Of a stretch of DNA of 64,000 nt, positions 1-11,194 are shown piece after piece. The notes under the pieces are model-generated. The model was not told the origin of the DNA. It ran no database searches and saw nothing but the letters and a program-made list of their open reading frames with translations. Position 1 is the first letter of the stretch. Each line of letters starts with the position of its first letter. The DNA is taken from assembly GCF_018139625.1 (NCBI RefSeq), contig NZ_JAGSOH010000018.1, positions 1 to 64,000 on the forward strand, in the 5' to 3' direction. Position numbers and translations under genes: made by a program. This DNA comes from Actinospica acidithermotolerans (lineage in GTDB: Bacteria; Actinomycetota; Actinomycetes; Streptomycetales; Catenulisporaceae).

Positions 1-64
1 TCGCTATCGCTCGGCAGGCTCGGTCGGGAGGCACGCAGCGCTCGCGGATGAGCTCGCAGGGCAC

Positions 65-706
65 TCATGGGCGGGCTCCGCGGAGCATGTCGTCTACCAG
101 GCCCACGCAGTAGTCCTCCGTGACTTCGAAGGCGGGGAAGAGCTTGCAGACGAACAGGATCGTGGACGTCAGCATGACCGTCGCGCGCTCTACGTTGAGG
201 TCCGGCCGCAGCTCGCCGTTGGCGATGGCGGCGCGCAGGACTTCGCGGTACTGCTCGCGGCGGGGTTCGATGACGGTTTCCTGGTAGCGGAACATCAGCT
301 GGGGGTTGCCCGCCAGCGTCTGCAGCAGGACGGCGAACGCGGTGCCTTCGTGGGTCTCGAGGACGTTCGAGCGCATCTGCAGGAGCAGGTCGATCAGCTG
401 CTCGCGGACGCCGGCGCCGGTCGGGGCCCTGCGGGGGGTGCTGTGGAAGGCGCGCTGGAGGGTGGTGATGACCAGCTCCTCCTTGTTGGCCCACCTGCGG
501 TAGATCGCCGCCTTACCCACTCCCGCCTTGGCGGCGATCATCTCCATCGAGAGCAGGTCGTAGGTGACGCTCTGGCTCAGCAGGGCGATCACGGCGTCGA
601 GGATGGCGTCCTCGACCTGCTCGCTGCGCGGGCGGCCGGGGCGCCTCGGGGATGGGGCGGCGGCGTCCGCGGGAATCGCGCCGCCGCCCGTCGTTCTCAG
701 CGACAT
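65..706 (-). CDS. TetR/AcrR family transcriptional repressor
   Basis: The 213-residue protein has a TetR-type helix-turn-helix at about residues 28-75 (a recognition helix ending AGVGKAAIYRRWANK) after a proline/arginine-rich N-terminus, followed by an all-helical ligand-binding region. It starts 3 bp after the stop of the MFS gene on the same strand, so it is the second gene of an efflux operon. It most likely represses that operon by binding the palindromes at 2364-2438 and is induced by a transported compound. The ligand cannot be inferred. Family assignment is secure; the regulatory target is inferred from context. Confidence 0.9.
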   Translation of the reverse strand: MSLRTTGGGAIPADAAAPSPRRPGRPRSEQVEDAILDAVIALLSQSVTYDLLSMEMIAAKAGVGKAAIYRRWANKEELVITTLQRAFHSTPRRAPTGAGVREQLIDLLLQMRSNVLETHEGTAFAVLLQTLAGNPQLMFRYQETVIEPRREQYREVLRAAIANGELRPDLNVERATVMLTSTILFVCKLFPAFEVTEDYCVGLVDDMLRGARP

Positions 707-709
707 CGG

Positions 710-2332
710 TCAGGCCGCCACGCTCTCGGCCCTGCTCGCCGCGTCGACCGGGCCGCCGGGCTGGGTGACCTTGCGCGGCAGCCAGAGCGCGACCACGACC
801 GCGGCGAAGACCATGATGGCCGAGCCGGTCAGGGTGGTGACGTGCATGGCGTGGACGAAGGACGCGTCGGCGGGCTGCAGCAGGCCGGTGGCCCGGGTGT
901 TGCCCTGCGAGACCGCGACGCCGACCGCCTGCTGGGTCGCCTCGATCGAGCCGCTGACGTAGTGCGACTCGGCGGGCGTCAGGTGCGAGTTCGGGATCGC
1001 GTCGACCAGCGGCTGCATCCGGCTGCGGTACGCCGTGGTCAGGATCGTGCCGAGCACCGCGACGCCGAGGGCGCCGCCGAGTTGGCGGACGGTGTTGTTG
1101 ACCGACGAGCCGACGCCCGCGATCTGCCTCGGCAGCGCCGCCATGACGGTGGTCGTCGCCGGCGGCATCACGTTCGCCATCGCCGCGCCCTGGAAGAACG
1201 CGATCAGCAGGTAGATCCACATCGGCGAGCTCTGCGTCACGAACTGGTAGCAGGCCATGGCGACCGCGATGGCGAGCAGGCCGGAGACGGCGACGGTGCG
1301 CGGGCCGAAGCGCTTGACCATGTTCGAGGACAGCGGAGCGAAGATCACCATCGCCGCGGCGAACGGCAGCATGAACACACCCGACATCAGCGGCGAGTAT
1401 CCGCGCACCGACTGCAGGTAGAACGAGAAGAAGAACATCCCGCCCATCATCGCGAAGAAGGTCAGCGCGACCGAGATCACCGCGGCGGAGAACATCCGGT
1501 TGGCGAACAGGCGCACGTCCAGTGCCGGGTGTTCGGTGTGCAGCTCCCAGAACACGAATCCGACCAGCAGCAGCAGGCCGCCCGCGATCGAGCCCCACAC
1601 GCTCGGGGCGCCCCAGTCGCCGGTGTCGCCGGCGTGGATGATGCCGTAGACGAAGATCACCAGGCCGGCCATCTCCAGCAGGACGCCGACCGGGTCGAGG
1701 CTGCCGGGCTTCGGGTTCTTGCTCTCCGGCAGCAGGATCAGCATCACGATGAACGCGATGACCGTGATCGGCACGTTGATCAGGAAGACCGAGCCCCACC
1801 AGAAGTTGTTCAGCAGCGCGCCGCCGACGATCGGGCCGATGGCGATCGCGAGGCCGACCGAGCCGGACCAGATGCCGATCGCCTTGGGCTGCTCGTGCCG
1901 GGGGAAGACGTTGGCGATGATCGCCAGGGTGGACGGCATGATCGCGGCGCCGGAGAAGCCCATCGCGGCGCGCGCGGCGATCAGCTCGGCCGGGGTCTGC
2001 GCGTAGGCGGTCAGCAGCGAGGAAAGGCCGAACAGGATCATCCCGAGCATCAGGATCCGCTTGCGGCCGAGCCGGTCGGCGAGGATTCCCCAGGTGAACA
2101 GCAGCCCGGCGAAGATCAGGGTGTAGGAGTTGATCGCCCACTCGAGGTCCGACTGGCTGGCGCCGAGGCCCTTGGGCTTCGGCTCGGACATGGTTTTCAG
2201 GGCGACGTTCAGGACGGTGTTGTCGAGGACGACCACGAGCAGCGAGAAGACCAGGCCGGTGAGGATGATCCACCGGCGGGGGTGGCCTGCGTGCTCGGGG
2301 TGCTCCACGGCGCGGGCTGCTGACTCACTCAC
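710..2332 (-). CDS. DHA2-family MFS drug efflux transporter
   Basis: A hydrophobic protein of about 540 residues with the 14-helix layout of the EmrB/QacA (DHA2) drug:proton antiporters. It opens with the family's LLVVVLDNTVLNVAL helix 1 motif and has the loop 2-3 signature (ADRLGRKRILMLG). I prefer the GTG at 2332 because a strong GGGAGGGG ribosome site lies 8 nt upstream; an in-frame ATG exists at 2356 but has no such site. It probably exports a toxic small molecule at the plasma membrane. It is co-transcribed with the tetR gene behind it and is preceded by two operator-like inverted repeats. Confidence 0.9.
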   Translation of the reverse strand: MSESAARAVEHPEHAGHPRRWIILTGLVFSLLVVVLDNTVLNVALKTMSEPKPKGLGASQSDLEWAINSYTLIFAGLLFTWGILADRLGRKRILMLGMILFGLSSLLTAYAQTPAELIAARAAMGFSGAAIMPSTLAIIANVFPRHEQPKAIGIWSGSVGLAIAIGPIVGGALLNNFWWGSVFLINVPITVIAFIVMLILLPESKNPKPGSLDPVGVLLEMAGLVIFVYGIIHAGDTGDWGAPSVWGSIAGGLLLLVGFVFWELHTEHPALDVRLFANRMFSAAVISVALTFFAMMGGMFFFSFYLQSVRGYSPLMSGVFMLPFAAAMVIFAPLSSNMVKRFGPRTVAVSGLLAIAVAMACYQFVTQSSPMWIYLLIAFFQGAAMANVMPPATTTVMAALPRQIAGVGSSVNNTVRQLGGALGVAVLGTILTTAYRSRMQPLVDAIPNSHLTPAESHYVSGSIEATQQAVGVAVSQGNTRATGLLQPADASFVHAMHVTTLTGSAIMVFAAVVVALWLPRKVTQPGGPVDAASRAESVAA

Positions 2333-2363
2333 GGCGGTTACCCCTCCCGAAGGCATCGAATTT

Positions 2364-2438
2364 CGATCCGAGACCGTTCCGTATCAGATGCCGCCGAGCC
2401 TACTCCCGGCATTTCCGATACGCAACCGTTCCGTATCG
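2364..2438. promoter_or_regulatory. Pair of TetR-type operators upstream of the MFS-tetR operon
   Basis: At 2416-2438 the arms CGATACG and CGTATCG form an inverted repeat with a 9-nt centre. A second, imperfect copy with the same centre sequence lies at 2364-2386 (CGATCCG...CGTATCA). The copies are 52 bp apart, about five helical turns, so bound dimers would lie on the same face of the DNA. The arm sequence matches the kind of site used by TetR repressors of MFS pumps. Site function is inferred. Confidence 0.65.
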
Positions 2439-2564
2439 TAGGGAATCCTGTGAACGGGACCGGGCTGCGACACGCGCCCGCGCCCGCCGGATCGCCGCGG
2501 CCGCGTGCCGAATCGCGCGCGAGCCGGCTCCTAATCGCCTGCGAACCGCCCCCAGAACGCGACA

Positions 2565-2595
2565 GCGCCGCGGCCCCGGCGGGGGGCCGCGGCGC
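2565..2595 (-). terminator. GC-rich hairpin terminator after thiE
   Basis: A perfect 13-bp inverted repeat (GCGCCGCGGCCCC and its complement) with a 5-nt loop lies 75 bp beyond the thiE stop. It lacks a T-tract, as is common in actinomycetes. The 2333-2669 gap otherwise holds only the operator pair and no credible gene. Confidence 0.55.
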
Positions 2596-2669
2596 GTGCG
2601 GCGTGCGCGGTAAGCGGGGCCGTGCGTAGCGTGCGTGCTGAGTGAGTGGGGCGAGGGTCCGAGGCGGCG

Positions 2670-3350
2670 TCAGGCGCCCAGCGGTACGGCGCGCACGCGG
2701 GCCGCCAGCACGCGGGCCACGTCGCCCGCCGCGGCGGCGTCCGGCGCCTGGGTGAGGGCCCGGACGACGACGATGCGGCGTGCGCCGGCGTCGAGGACCT
2801 CGCCGAGGTTCCGCTCGTCGATGCCGCCGATCGCGAACCACGGCGGCACGCCCTCGGCGCCGGGAGGGGCCACCCGCGCGGCGTGCCGGACCAGGCCGAG
2901 GCCGGGCGCGGGACGGCCCGGCTTTGTCGGGGTCGGCCAGCACGGGCCGACGGCGAAGTAGCCGGTCTCCGGGTCGGCGGCGGCGGCCTCGACCTCGGCC
3001 TCGGCGTGCGTGGAGCGGCCGAGCAGCGTCTCCGGGCCGACGATCGCGCGGGCGAAGCCGACCGGCAGGTCGTCCTGGCCTAGGTGCAGGACCGGCGCGC
3101 CCGAGGCGTAGGCCACGTCGGCGCGGTCGTTGACGGCGAACAGCCTGCCGTGCCGCTCGCAGGCCTCCTCGAACACGGCGAGGAGTTCCAGCTCGCGCGA
3201 GGCCTCGAGCCCCTTGTGCCGCAGTTGCACGACGTCCACACCGCCCGCCAGCACCGCGTCGAGGAACGCCGGCAGGTCGCCGCGCTCGAGGCGTCCGTCG
3301 GTGCAGAGGTAGAGCCGTGCGTCGGCTATGCGGGCCCGCTGGTCCGCCAC
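2670..3350 (-). CDS. thiE: Thiamine phosphate synthase
   Basis: ThiE joins hydroxymethylpyrimidine diphosphate and thiazole phosphate to make thiamine phosphate in the cytoplasm. The 226-residue TIM-barrel protein shows the family's VVQLRHKG strand near the N-terminus, the AVNDRADVA and LHLGQDDLP stretches that bind the pyrimidine diphosphate, the phosphate-binding GRSTH, and a C-terminal WFAIGGI barrel strand. Length is normal. It lies 1 bp downstream of the Rv2175c-like gene on the same strand and close to the riboswitch-controlled thiOSG genes, but no riboswitch is visible in front of this operon. Confidence 0.93.
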   Translation of the reverse strand: MADQRARIADARLYLCTDGRLERGDLPAFLDAVLAGGVDVVQLRHKGLEASRELELLAVFEEACERHGRLFAVNDRADVAYASGAPVLHLGQDDLPVGFARAIVGPETLLGRSTHAEAEVEAAAADPETGYFAVGPCWPTPTKPGRPAPGLGLVRHAARVAPPGAEGVPPWFAIGGIDERNLGEVLDAGARRIVVVRALTQAPDAAAAGDVARVLAARVRAVPLGA

Positions 3351-3351
3351 C

Positions 3352-3717
3352 TCAGAAGCCCAGCGCCTGCGCCCGGCGGCGCACCTCGGTGCCGCGGTTG
3401 TCCCGCAGCGCCTGGACGGGCGTGCCCGGCAGGGACTCGTCCGCGGTGAACATCCAGCGCAGCGCCTCCTCGTCGGTGTACTTATTGTCGGCCAGAAGGG
3501 TGAGAGTTCCGGGGAGCCCCTTGAGCACCTGATCGCCGGAGAGGAAATCCGCCGGCACCGAGAGCACGTTGCGCTCGCCGCGCCGCACCGCCACCAACTG
3601 CCGGTCCTTGACCAGTTGGCGGGCCTTGGTGATCGGCAGGTCCATGCGCTCTGCCACGTCGGGCAGGGTGAGCCAGTCGGTGATCAGCGAATCGAGGTCT
3701 GTGTCAGGGGTAGTCAC
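3352..3717 (-). CDS. Rv2175c-family DNA-binding protein
   Basis: The 121-residue protein matches the actinobacterial Rv2175c family: an N-terminal winged-helix ([20 protein letters not shown] at about residues 16-35) followed by the family-specific C-terminal domain ending in [14 protein letters not shown]. In Mycobacterium tuberculosis Rv2175c is a DNA-binding substrate of the neighbouring PASTA-less kinase PknL. Here a PASTA kinase lies 3 kb away, so a phosphorylation link is plausible but unproven. The N-terminal Thr residues (MTTPDTD) resemble the phosphorylated tail of the mycobacterial protein. It forms a two-gene unit with thiE. Confidence 0.85.
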   Translation of the reverse strand: MTTPDTDLDSLITDWLTLPDVAERMDLPITKARQLVKDRQLVAVRRGERNVLSVPADFLSGDQVLKGLPGTLTLLADNKYTDEEALRWMFTADESLPGTPVQALRDNRGTEVRRRAQALGF

Positions 3718-3830
3718 ACATATACTCTGCCACGCCGTTCCGGCGCCGACCCGCCGATGCGTCGTAATCAGGACAGCCGGGGAACCGAGAATCGTGTCCG
3801 TTCGTTTACCACACTCTCAGTCTTAGGCCG

Positions 3831-3836
3831 TAGGGT
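3831..3836 (+). promoter_or_regulatory. -10 element of a probable leaderless promoter
   Basis: TAGGGT lies 8 nt before the ATG at 3845, with no Shine-Dalgarno between. This fits the TANNNT -10 box of actinobacterial leaderless transcripts. Confidence 0.45.
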
Positions 3837-3844
3837 GTGCGGCT

Positions 3845-4399
3845 ATGACGGATAACACCACGACCACGGGCGGGTCGGACGCCGAGGAAGAGACCGAGTT
3901 CGTCTCTGTCGGCTCCGCACGGGAAGAGGAAGCTGCTCTGCCCGAGGAGCTCATCGAGATCGACGACGACGGAGCCGACGACGAGGACGACGTCCCCGGG
4001 ACGGGCACGGTCAGCGGCGGTTTCGGCTTCGCCGGCCTGGCCTTGGCGATCGTCTCGCTGACCACGAACTGGACCAGCGGAATCGTCGTCTCGCACGCGC
4101 AGTACACGCAGGAGGTGCACGAGACCAGCACGGCCTCGGCGCAGGTCTCCCTGAACATGTACGAGAACGGCTGGCACACCCAGGCGTGGTGGGCCCTGGC
4201 CTTCGCGCTCGGGGCGGTGCTGTTCGGCGCGGGCTCGCTGCTCTCGCCGAGCATCCTGCTGAGCGGGCGCACCCCGGGCTGGGCGAAGGCCGGCGCGACC
4301 GCCGCCGTCATCGTCGGCCTGATCGCGGCGCTGCTGGCGATCCTGACGCTCGCCGGCGTCTTCGGCGGCCACATCGTCGCGCCGTCGACCGCCGGCTGA
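3845..4399 (+). CDS. Acidic-tailed integral membrane protein of unknown function
   Basis: The 184-residue protein begins with about 55 strongly acidic residues (many Glu/Asp, including EIDDDGADDEDD), predicted cytoplasmic. Then come three hydrophobic segments at about 58-78, 114-138 and 148-170, with a polar loop between the first and second. I recognise no enzymatic motif. It stands alone between the divergent Rv2175c-thiE operon and the TPP riboswitch of thiOSG. Position next to thiamine genes does not by itself show a thiamine role. A leaderless start is likely. Confidence 0.75.
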   Translation: MTDNTTTTGGSDAEEETEFVSVGSAREEEAALPEELIEIDDDGADDEDDVPGTGTVSGGFGFAGLALAIVSLTTNWTSGIVVSHAQYTQEVHETSTASAQVSLNMYENGWHTQAWWALAFALGAVLFGAGSLLSPSILLSGRTPGWAKAGATAAVIVGLIAALLAILTLAGVFGGHIVAPSTAG

Positions 4400-4512
4400 T
4401 CCACCCCGTCTTCGGGCACGACGCACACCCACGGACACCAGCCCCTGCCGGAACCGCCTCGCGGTTCCGGCTAAGCTGGTTACCGGAAAAAACAACCGCA
4501 TAGGCACCACAC

Positions 4513-4620
4513 CACCACGGGAGCCCCCACGACGCGGGGGATGAGAGGGAGACGGCCTCGGTCTCCGACCGTTCGAACCTGGCCGCGCGCCGCCCTCGGG
4601 CCGTGCCGGTGGAGGGAGCG
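4513..4620 (+). ncRNA. TPP riboswitch (THI element)
   Basis: The segment upstream of thiO contains the conserved parts of the thiamine pyrophosphate aptamer in order: CACGGGAG of the first stem, a short variable stem, the ATGAGAGGG pyrimidine-sensor loop at about 4541-4549, and CCGACCGTTCGAACCTGG of the pyrophosphate-sensor arm at about 4565-4582. It ends just before a GGAGGGAG ribosome site and the ATG at 4623. In actinomycetes such elements usually block translation when TPP is bound, and the closeness to the ribosome site suggests that mechanism here. Confidence 0.9.
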
Positions 4621-4622
4621 GA

Positions 4623-5758
4623 ATGTCATCGTCTTCGGGCTGCGACTGCGCCGTGCTCGGCGGCGGCCTCATCGGGCTCGCCGTCGCCTGGCGCGCGGCG
4701 CTCGGCGGCCTCAGCGTCCATCTGGCGGATCCGGACCCCGGCGCCGGGGCCTCCAGCGCGGCTGCCGGAATGCTCGCACCGGTCACCGAGGCGCACTACG
4801 GCGAGGAACGCCTCCTCGACCTGAATCTGCGCTCCGCGCAGCTCTACCCGTCCTTCGCCGACGAACTGTCGCGATTCACCGACCTGCCCACCGGCTACGA
4901 CACGCGCGGGACCCTCGCCGTGGCGTTCGACCGGGACGATCGCGCGGTGCTCGCCGAGACCGCCGCGTACCACCGGAAGCTCGACCTCGAATCGACCCCC
5001 CTGACCGGACGCGAGGCCCGCGCGCTCGAACCGATGCTCGCTCCGGGGGTTCAGGCGGCGCTGCTGGTCGAGCACGACCACCAGGTCGACAACCGGCTGC
5101 TGCACCGGGCTCTGCTGGCCGCCGCCGTTCGCGCCGGCGTGCGGATCCACCGGTCCGCCGCTGAAATCGTCGTCGAGGACGGGCGCGCGCGCGGGCTACG
5201 GCTCGAATCCGGCGAGGTGCTGGCGACCGACCAGGTCGTGCTCGCCGCCGGGTGCTGGTCCTCCGAGACACCCGGCCTGCCGCCCGGCGCGCTACCGCGG
5301 ATTCGCCCCGTACGCGGCCAGATCCTGCGCCTCGCGATGGGCACCCAGCCGTTGCTGGCGCGCACGATCCGCGCCATGGTCCGCGGCCGCTACGTCTACC
5401 TCGTCCCCCGCGCCCACGGCGAGCTCGTCATCGGCGCGACCACGGACGAACTCGGCTTCGACACCTCGGTCACCTCGGGCGGCGTCTACGAGCTCTTGCG
5501 GGACGCGCACGAGGTCGTCCCCGGCATCACCGAGCTCGCGCTCGTCGAGTCGCGCACCGGCCTTCGCCCCGGCTCCCCCGACAACGCCCCTCTCCTCGGA
5601 CAGACGGCGCTGCCCGGCCTGATCGCGGCGACCGGCCACTACCGCAACGGCGTCCTGCTCACGCCCGTCACCGCCGACGCGATCGCATCCTTGCTGATCG
5701 ACGGGACGATCCCGGGGTACGCGGTTCCTTTCAGCCCTCAGCGCTTCGGAGGCCCCTC

Positions 5759-5768
<10 letters not shown>
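4623..5768 (+). CDS. thiO: Glycine oxidase ThiO
   Basis: A FAD-dependent oxidase of 381 residues that oxidises glycine to iminoacetate for the thiazole ring of thiamine. The dinucleotide-binding Rossmann motif is visible at the N-terminus (LGGGLIGLAVAWRA). The C-terminus shows the D-amino-acid-oxidase-type segments SRTGLRPGSPDNAPLLG and ATGHYRNGVLLTP. A GGAGGGAG ribosome site lies directly upstream, inside or next to the TPP riboswitch. Its stop overlaps the start of thiS by 10 nt, which suggests translational coupling. Confidence 0.93.
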
Positions 5769-6737
<969 letters not shown>

Positions 6738-6783
6738 CCGTTTTGGGACGCAGTCGGCACACTCTAGTGGACCCGGTTACGCC

Positions 6784-6789
6784 TACACT
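6784..6789 (+). promoter_or_regulatory. -10 element before the PASTA kinase
   Basis: TACACT lies 8 nt before the GTG at 6798 and only 2 nt before the ATG at 6792. This spacing favours leaderless translation from the GTG. Confidence 0.45.
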
Positions 6790-6797
6790 CGATGACC

Positions 6798-8607
<1,810 letters not shown>

Positions 8608-8624
<17 letters not shown>

Positions 8625-8826
8625 GCACGGATATCCCGGCGGTCACCCACGAGCCCGGGTTGTTGATCTGCGTGCCCTTGCGGTAGCCGCCGAAGATCAG
8701 CCCGAGCAGGATGATGATCAGGATCAGCCAGAAGAAGGCCCACAGCGCGTTGAAGCCGCGCCGGCGGGGCCGGCGGTCTTCTTCCTCCCTGTGGTGGCGT
8801 CGTCGGGGGATTCTCAAGCCTGGCAA
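8608..8826 (-). CDS. Small single-pass membrane protein
   Basis: A 72-residue protein with a very basic N-terminal 28 residues (RIPRRRHHREEEDRRPRRRG), then one hydrophobic helix (NALWAFFWLILIIILLGLIF) and a short polar tail. I choose the TTG at 8826 because AAAGGAG lies 9 nt upstream; longer in-frame extensions are low-complexity and lack a ribosome site. Positive residues before the helix predict a cytoplasmic N-terminus. Its last 17 nt overlap the end of the kinase gene on the other strand. Function unknown. Confidence 0.65.
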
Positions 8827-8939
8827 CGATCTGCGCTCCTTTTCCGGATTGCCGGTACGGGGGTCTGGCGTCGGGGAATCAGGGTATGACGAGCACCCCG
8901 GAACTTCGAGCCCGTAGACTCCGGGGCTCGTAGGGACCG

Positions 8940-9629
8940 ATGGAACAGGGTTCGAGTCAAGGGGCGGTGGCTGTTGTGGTGGCGGTCGTATCTCGGTGGC
9001 GCAGGCGAATAGTCGTCGGTGGCGTGTCGCTGGTCGTGGTGGTGGGACTGGTGCTGCTGGCATCCGCCATCCACCTTCTACCCCAACTGCGCAATCCATT
9101 CTCCGAGCAGACCACCGAGCGGTCCGGGCCGGTGCTGCTCCAGTCGATCGTGGAACTGTCGAGGTACGAGGCCGCGAGCGGCAACTTCCAGGTGGTCGTC
9201 GACATATCGTCCGGCGGCTCGATCCTGCCGAGCTGGCTCGAGGGCAGCGACACGCTGTTCATCGGCGTCGGCACCGACAACGCGTACGTGGACTTCTCCA
9301 AGCTCAAGGGCAGCGCGGTGCAGGTCTCCGCGGACCGGCTCTCGGCGACGATCACGCTCCCGCCGGCACAGCTGGAGACCGCGCAGCTCAACGTGCAGCA
9401 GTCCTACGTCTTCGCGCAGCAGCAGGGCCTGTTCACCCGGGTGAACGGCTTCCTGAGCGGCAACCCGAACTCGCAGCAGGCGGTCTACGAGCTGGCGCAG
9501 AAGCAGATCCAGGGCGCCGCGGCGAAGAGCGCGCTGATCACGGACGCCGAGCGCAACACCCGGACGATGCTCACGAGCCTGCTGCAGTCCCTGGGCTTCA
9601 AGAACATCACCGTCAAGTACACGTCCTGA
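8940..9629 (+). CDS. DUF4230 family membrane-anchored protein
   Basis: The 229-residue protein has one N-terminal transmembrane helix (about residues 24-46, IVVGGVSLVVVVGLVLLASA) and an extracytoplasmic domain of the DUF4230 type, with the typical VELSRYEAASGNFQVVVDI start and a helical end rich in Gln/Ala. Function of the family is unknown. The ATG at 8940 has no clear ribosome site; an internal GTG could be the true start. It is divergent from the small membrane protein gene at 8608-8826. Confidence 0.8.
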   Translation: MEQGSSQGAVAVVVAVVSRWRRRIVVGGVSLVVVVGLVLLASAIHLLPQLRNPFSEQTTERSGPVLLQSIVELSRYEAASGNFQVVVDISSGGSILPSWLEGSDTLFIGVGTDNAYVDFSKLKGSAVQVSADRLSATITLPPAQLETAQLNVQQSYVFAQQQGLFTRVNGFLSGNPNSQQAVYELAQKQIQGAAAKSALITDAERNTRTMLTSLLQSLGFKNITVKYTS

Positions 9630-9642
9630 TTCCGGAGCCGGC

Positions 9643-10248
9643 TCAGTCCTCCTGGTAGGAGTAACGCTGCTCCTGCCAGGGGTCGCCGATCTTGTGATAG
9701 CCGCGCTCCTCCCAGAACCCGCGCCGCTCCTCGGTCAGGTACTCGATCGCGCGCACCCACTTCGGGCCCTTCCAGGCGTAGAGGTGCGGCACGACGAGGC
9801 GCAGCGGGAAGCCGTGCTCCGGCGTGAGCTCCGCGCCGCCGCGGCCGGTCGCGAAGATCGTGGTCGGCGCTGCCAGATCCTCGATGCGCAGGTTGGCGGA
9901 GTAGCCGTACTCGGCCCAGGCCAGCACGTGCGTCGCCTCCGGCGCGGGCGGCGCCAGCTCCAGGATCGTGCGCGCCAGCACGCCGGTCCACGTGCTGGCG
10001 ACCAGGCTGAACTTGGTGACGCAGTGCATCTCGGCGGTGACCTCCGCCGTCGGCAGCCGGTGGAACTCACCGAAGTCCCAGCTGTGCTTCGCCCCGTCGA
10101 CGGTGGCCCCGTAGACCTGCAGATCCCAGCGCTCCGGCTTGAAGCGGGGCACCGGACCGTAATGCAGCACCGGCCACTGGGTCTGCGCACGCTGCCCGGG
10201 CGGCAGCGGCGTTGCTTCCCCCGGCCGGTCCTCGTCAAGAGAACCCAT
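9643..10248 (-). CDS. Sulfite oxidase-like molybdopterin-dependent oxidoreductase
   Basis: A 201-residue protein of the SuoX/YedY fold containing only the molybdopterin-binding domain. The cysteine expected to bind molybdenum is in TAEMHCVTKFSL (about residue 77). Further conserved parts are the pterin-contacting HGFPLRLVVPHLYAWKGPKWV and the C-terminal WEERGYHKIGDPW. There is no signal peptide, so it is probably cytoplasmic, unlike YedY. Substrate unknown. It is divergent from the bfd gene and convergent with the DUF4230 gene 14 bp away. Confidence 0.88.
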   Translation of the reverse strand: MGSLDEDRPGEATPLPPGQRAQTQWPVLHYGPVPRFKPERWDLQVYGATVDGAKHSWDFGEFHRLPTAEVTAEMHCVTKFSLVASTWTGVLARTILELAPPAPEATHVLAWAEYGYSANLRIEDLAAPTTIFATGRGGAELTPEHGFPLRLVVPHLYAWKGPKWVRAIEYLTEERRGFWEERGYHKIGDPWQEQRYSYQED

Positions 10249-10329
10249 GGGTTCTATCGTCCCAGACCGCGAGGTGTGCTTCCGACCACATTCGGCCCTC
10301 CCGTGCTTGCGCGTCCCGGAACGTCCAGG

Positions 10330-10348
10330 TTAGCTTAGGTTTACCTAA
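10330..10348 (+). promoter_or_regulatory. Iron box (DmdR/IdeR operator) of bfd
   Basis: TTAGCTTAGGTTTACCTAA is a 19-bp near-palindrome that closely matches the actinobacterial iron box (TTAGGTTAGGCTAACCTAA). It lies 30 bp before the bfd start, where iron-loaded regulator would cover the promoter. Confidence 0.8.
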
Positions 10349-10377
10349 CCGTGCCCTGGTACCGAGGAGTTCCGCCG

Positions 10378-10623
10378 ATGTACGCCTGTGTCTGCTTCAG
10401 CATCACCGAGGAGGAGATACACGACGAGATCTCGGCGGGCGCGAGCACCGAGGAGGAGATCGGCGAGCGCTGCGGGGCCGGGACCAGCTGCGGGACCTGC
10501 GTCGAGCGGCTCGGCTGCCTGATCGAGGAGGCGCGGCTGCGCCCGTGCGTCGAGCAGACCCTCAGGGCGTGCCCCTCGGCCTGCGACGCCGCGGCCCGGG
10601 CGGGCGAGACGCTCGCCGCCTGA
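10378..10623 (+). CDS. bfd: Bacterioferritin-associated ferredoxin (Bfd-like)
   Basis: The 81-residue protein carries the BFD-like [2Fe-2S] cluster pattern: YACVCFSITEEEI at the N-terminus (two Cys) and CGAGTSCGTCVERL (Cys-x5-Cys-x2-Cys region). Bfd reduces the ferric core of bacterioferritin to release iron. The ATG at 10378 has GAGGAG 8 nt upstream; the in-frame ATG at 10351 overlaps the end of the iron box region and is unlikely. With an iron box directly upstream it should be induced in low iron, while bfr follows 88 bp downstream. The C-terminal half has two extra Cys (RPCVEQTLRACPSAC). Confidence 0.9.
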   Translation: MYACVCFSITEEEIHDEISAGASTEEEIGERCGAGTSCGTCVERLGCLIEEARLRPCVEQTLRACPSACDAAARAGETLAA

Positions 10624-10711
10624 AAGCGCGGGGCGCCCAGGATTCACCGTGCGCGCATGAAAGACTACCTGCCGTCATTCCTCCACCCCACGGCACGGAA
10701 GGGATCGGGCG

Positions 10712-11194
10712 ATGCAGGGCGACAAGAACGTCATCGCGATCCTCAATGAGCAGCTGACGGCCGAGCTCACCGCCATCAACCAGTACTGGCTGCACTACAA
10801 GCTGCAGGAGAACAACGGCTGGACGAAGCTCGCCAAGCACACCCGGCACGAGTCGATCGAGGAGATGGAGCACGCCGACAAGCTGGCGGAGCGCATCATC
10901 TTCCTCGAGGGGCTGCCGAACTTCCAGAAGCTCCAGCCCCTGCGGATCGGGCAGACCGTCACCGAGATGTTCGAGTGCGACATGAAGGTCGAGCTCGAAG
11001 CGGTGGAGCGGCTGCGCCGCGGGATCAGGCTGATGCGGGACAAGGACGACGTCACCTCCGCGAACCTCTTCGAGGAGATCCTCGAGGACGAGGAGGAGCA
11101 CATCGACTACCTCGAGACCCAGCTCGACCTCGTCAAGAAGCTGGGCGAACCGCTCTACCTGGCGCAGCTGGTCGAGCAGCCCGACCACAGCTGA
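10712..11194 (+). CDS. bfr: Bacterioferritin
   Basis: A 160-residue ferritin-like four-helix protein that forms a 24-mer haem-containing iron store. The sequence has all expected ferroxidase ligands at the standard positions (Glu18, Glu51, His54, Glu94, Glu127, His130) and the haem-ligand Met52 in EEMEHADKL, so it should be catalytically active and bind haem. An AAGGGATCGG stretch precedes the ATG. The 3' end, including the stop codon, takes part in an 80-bp tandem duplication that continues to the end of the convergent tetR gene. Confidence 0.96.
   Translation: MQGDKNVIAILNEQLTAELTAINQYWLHYKLQENNGWTKLAKHTRHESIEEMEHADKLAERIIFLEGLPNFQKLQPLRIGQTVTEMFECDMKVELEAVERLRRGIRLMRDKDDVTSANLFEEILEDEEEHIDYLETQLDLVKKLGEPLYLAQLVEQPDHS

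Noticed and set aside
350-2323. Long open frame (657 codons) on the plus strand opposite the MFS/tetR genes
   Set aside because: It is the antisense shadow of the MFS and tetR genes. The product is Arg/Asp/Gly-rich with no domain, and the opposite strand has clear families and ribosome sites.
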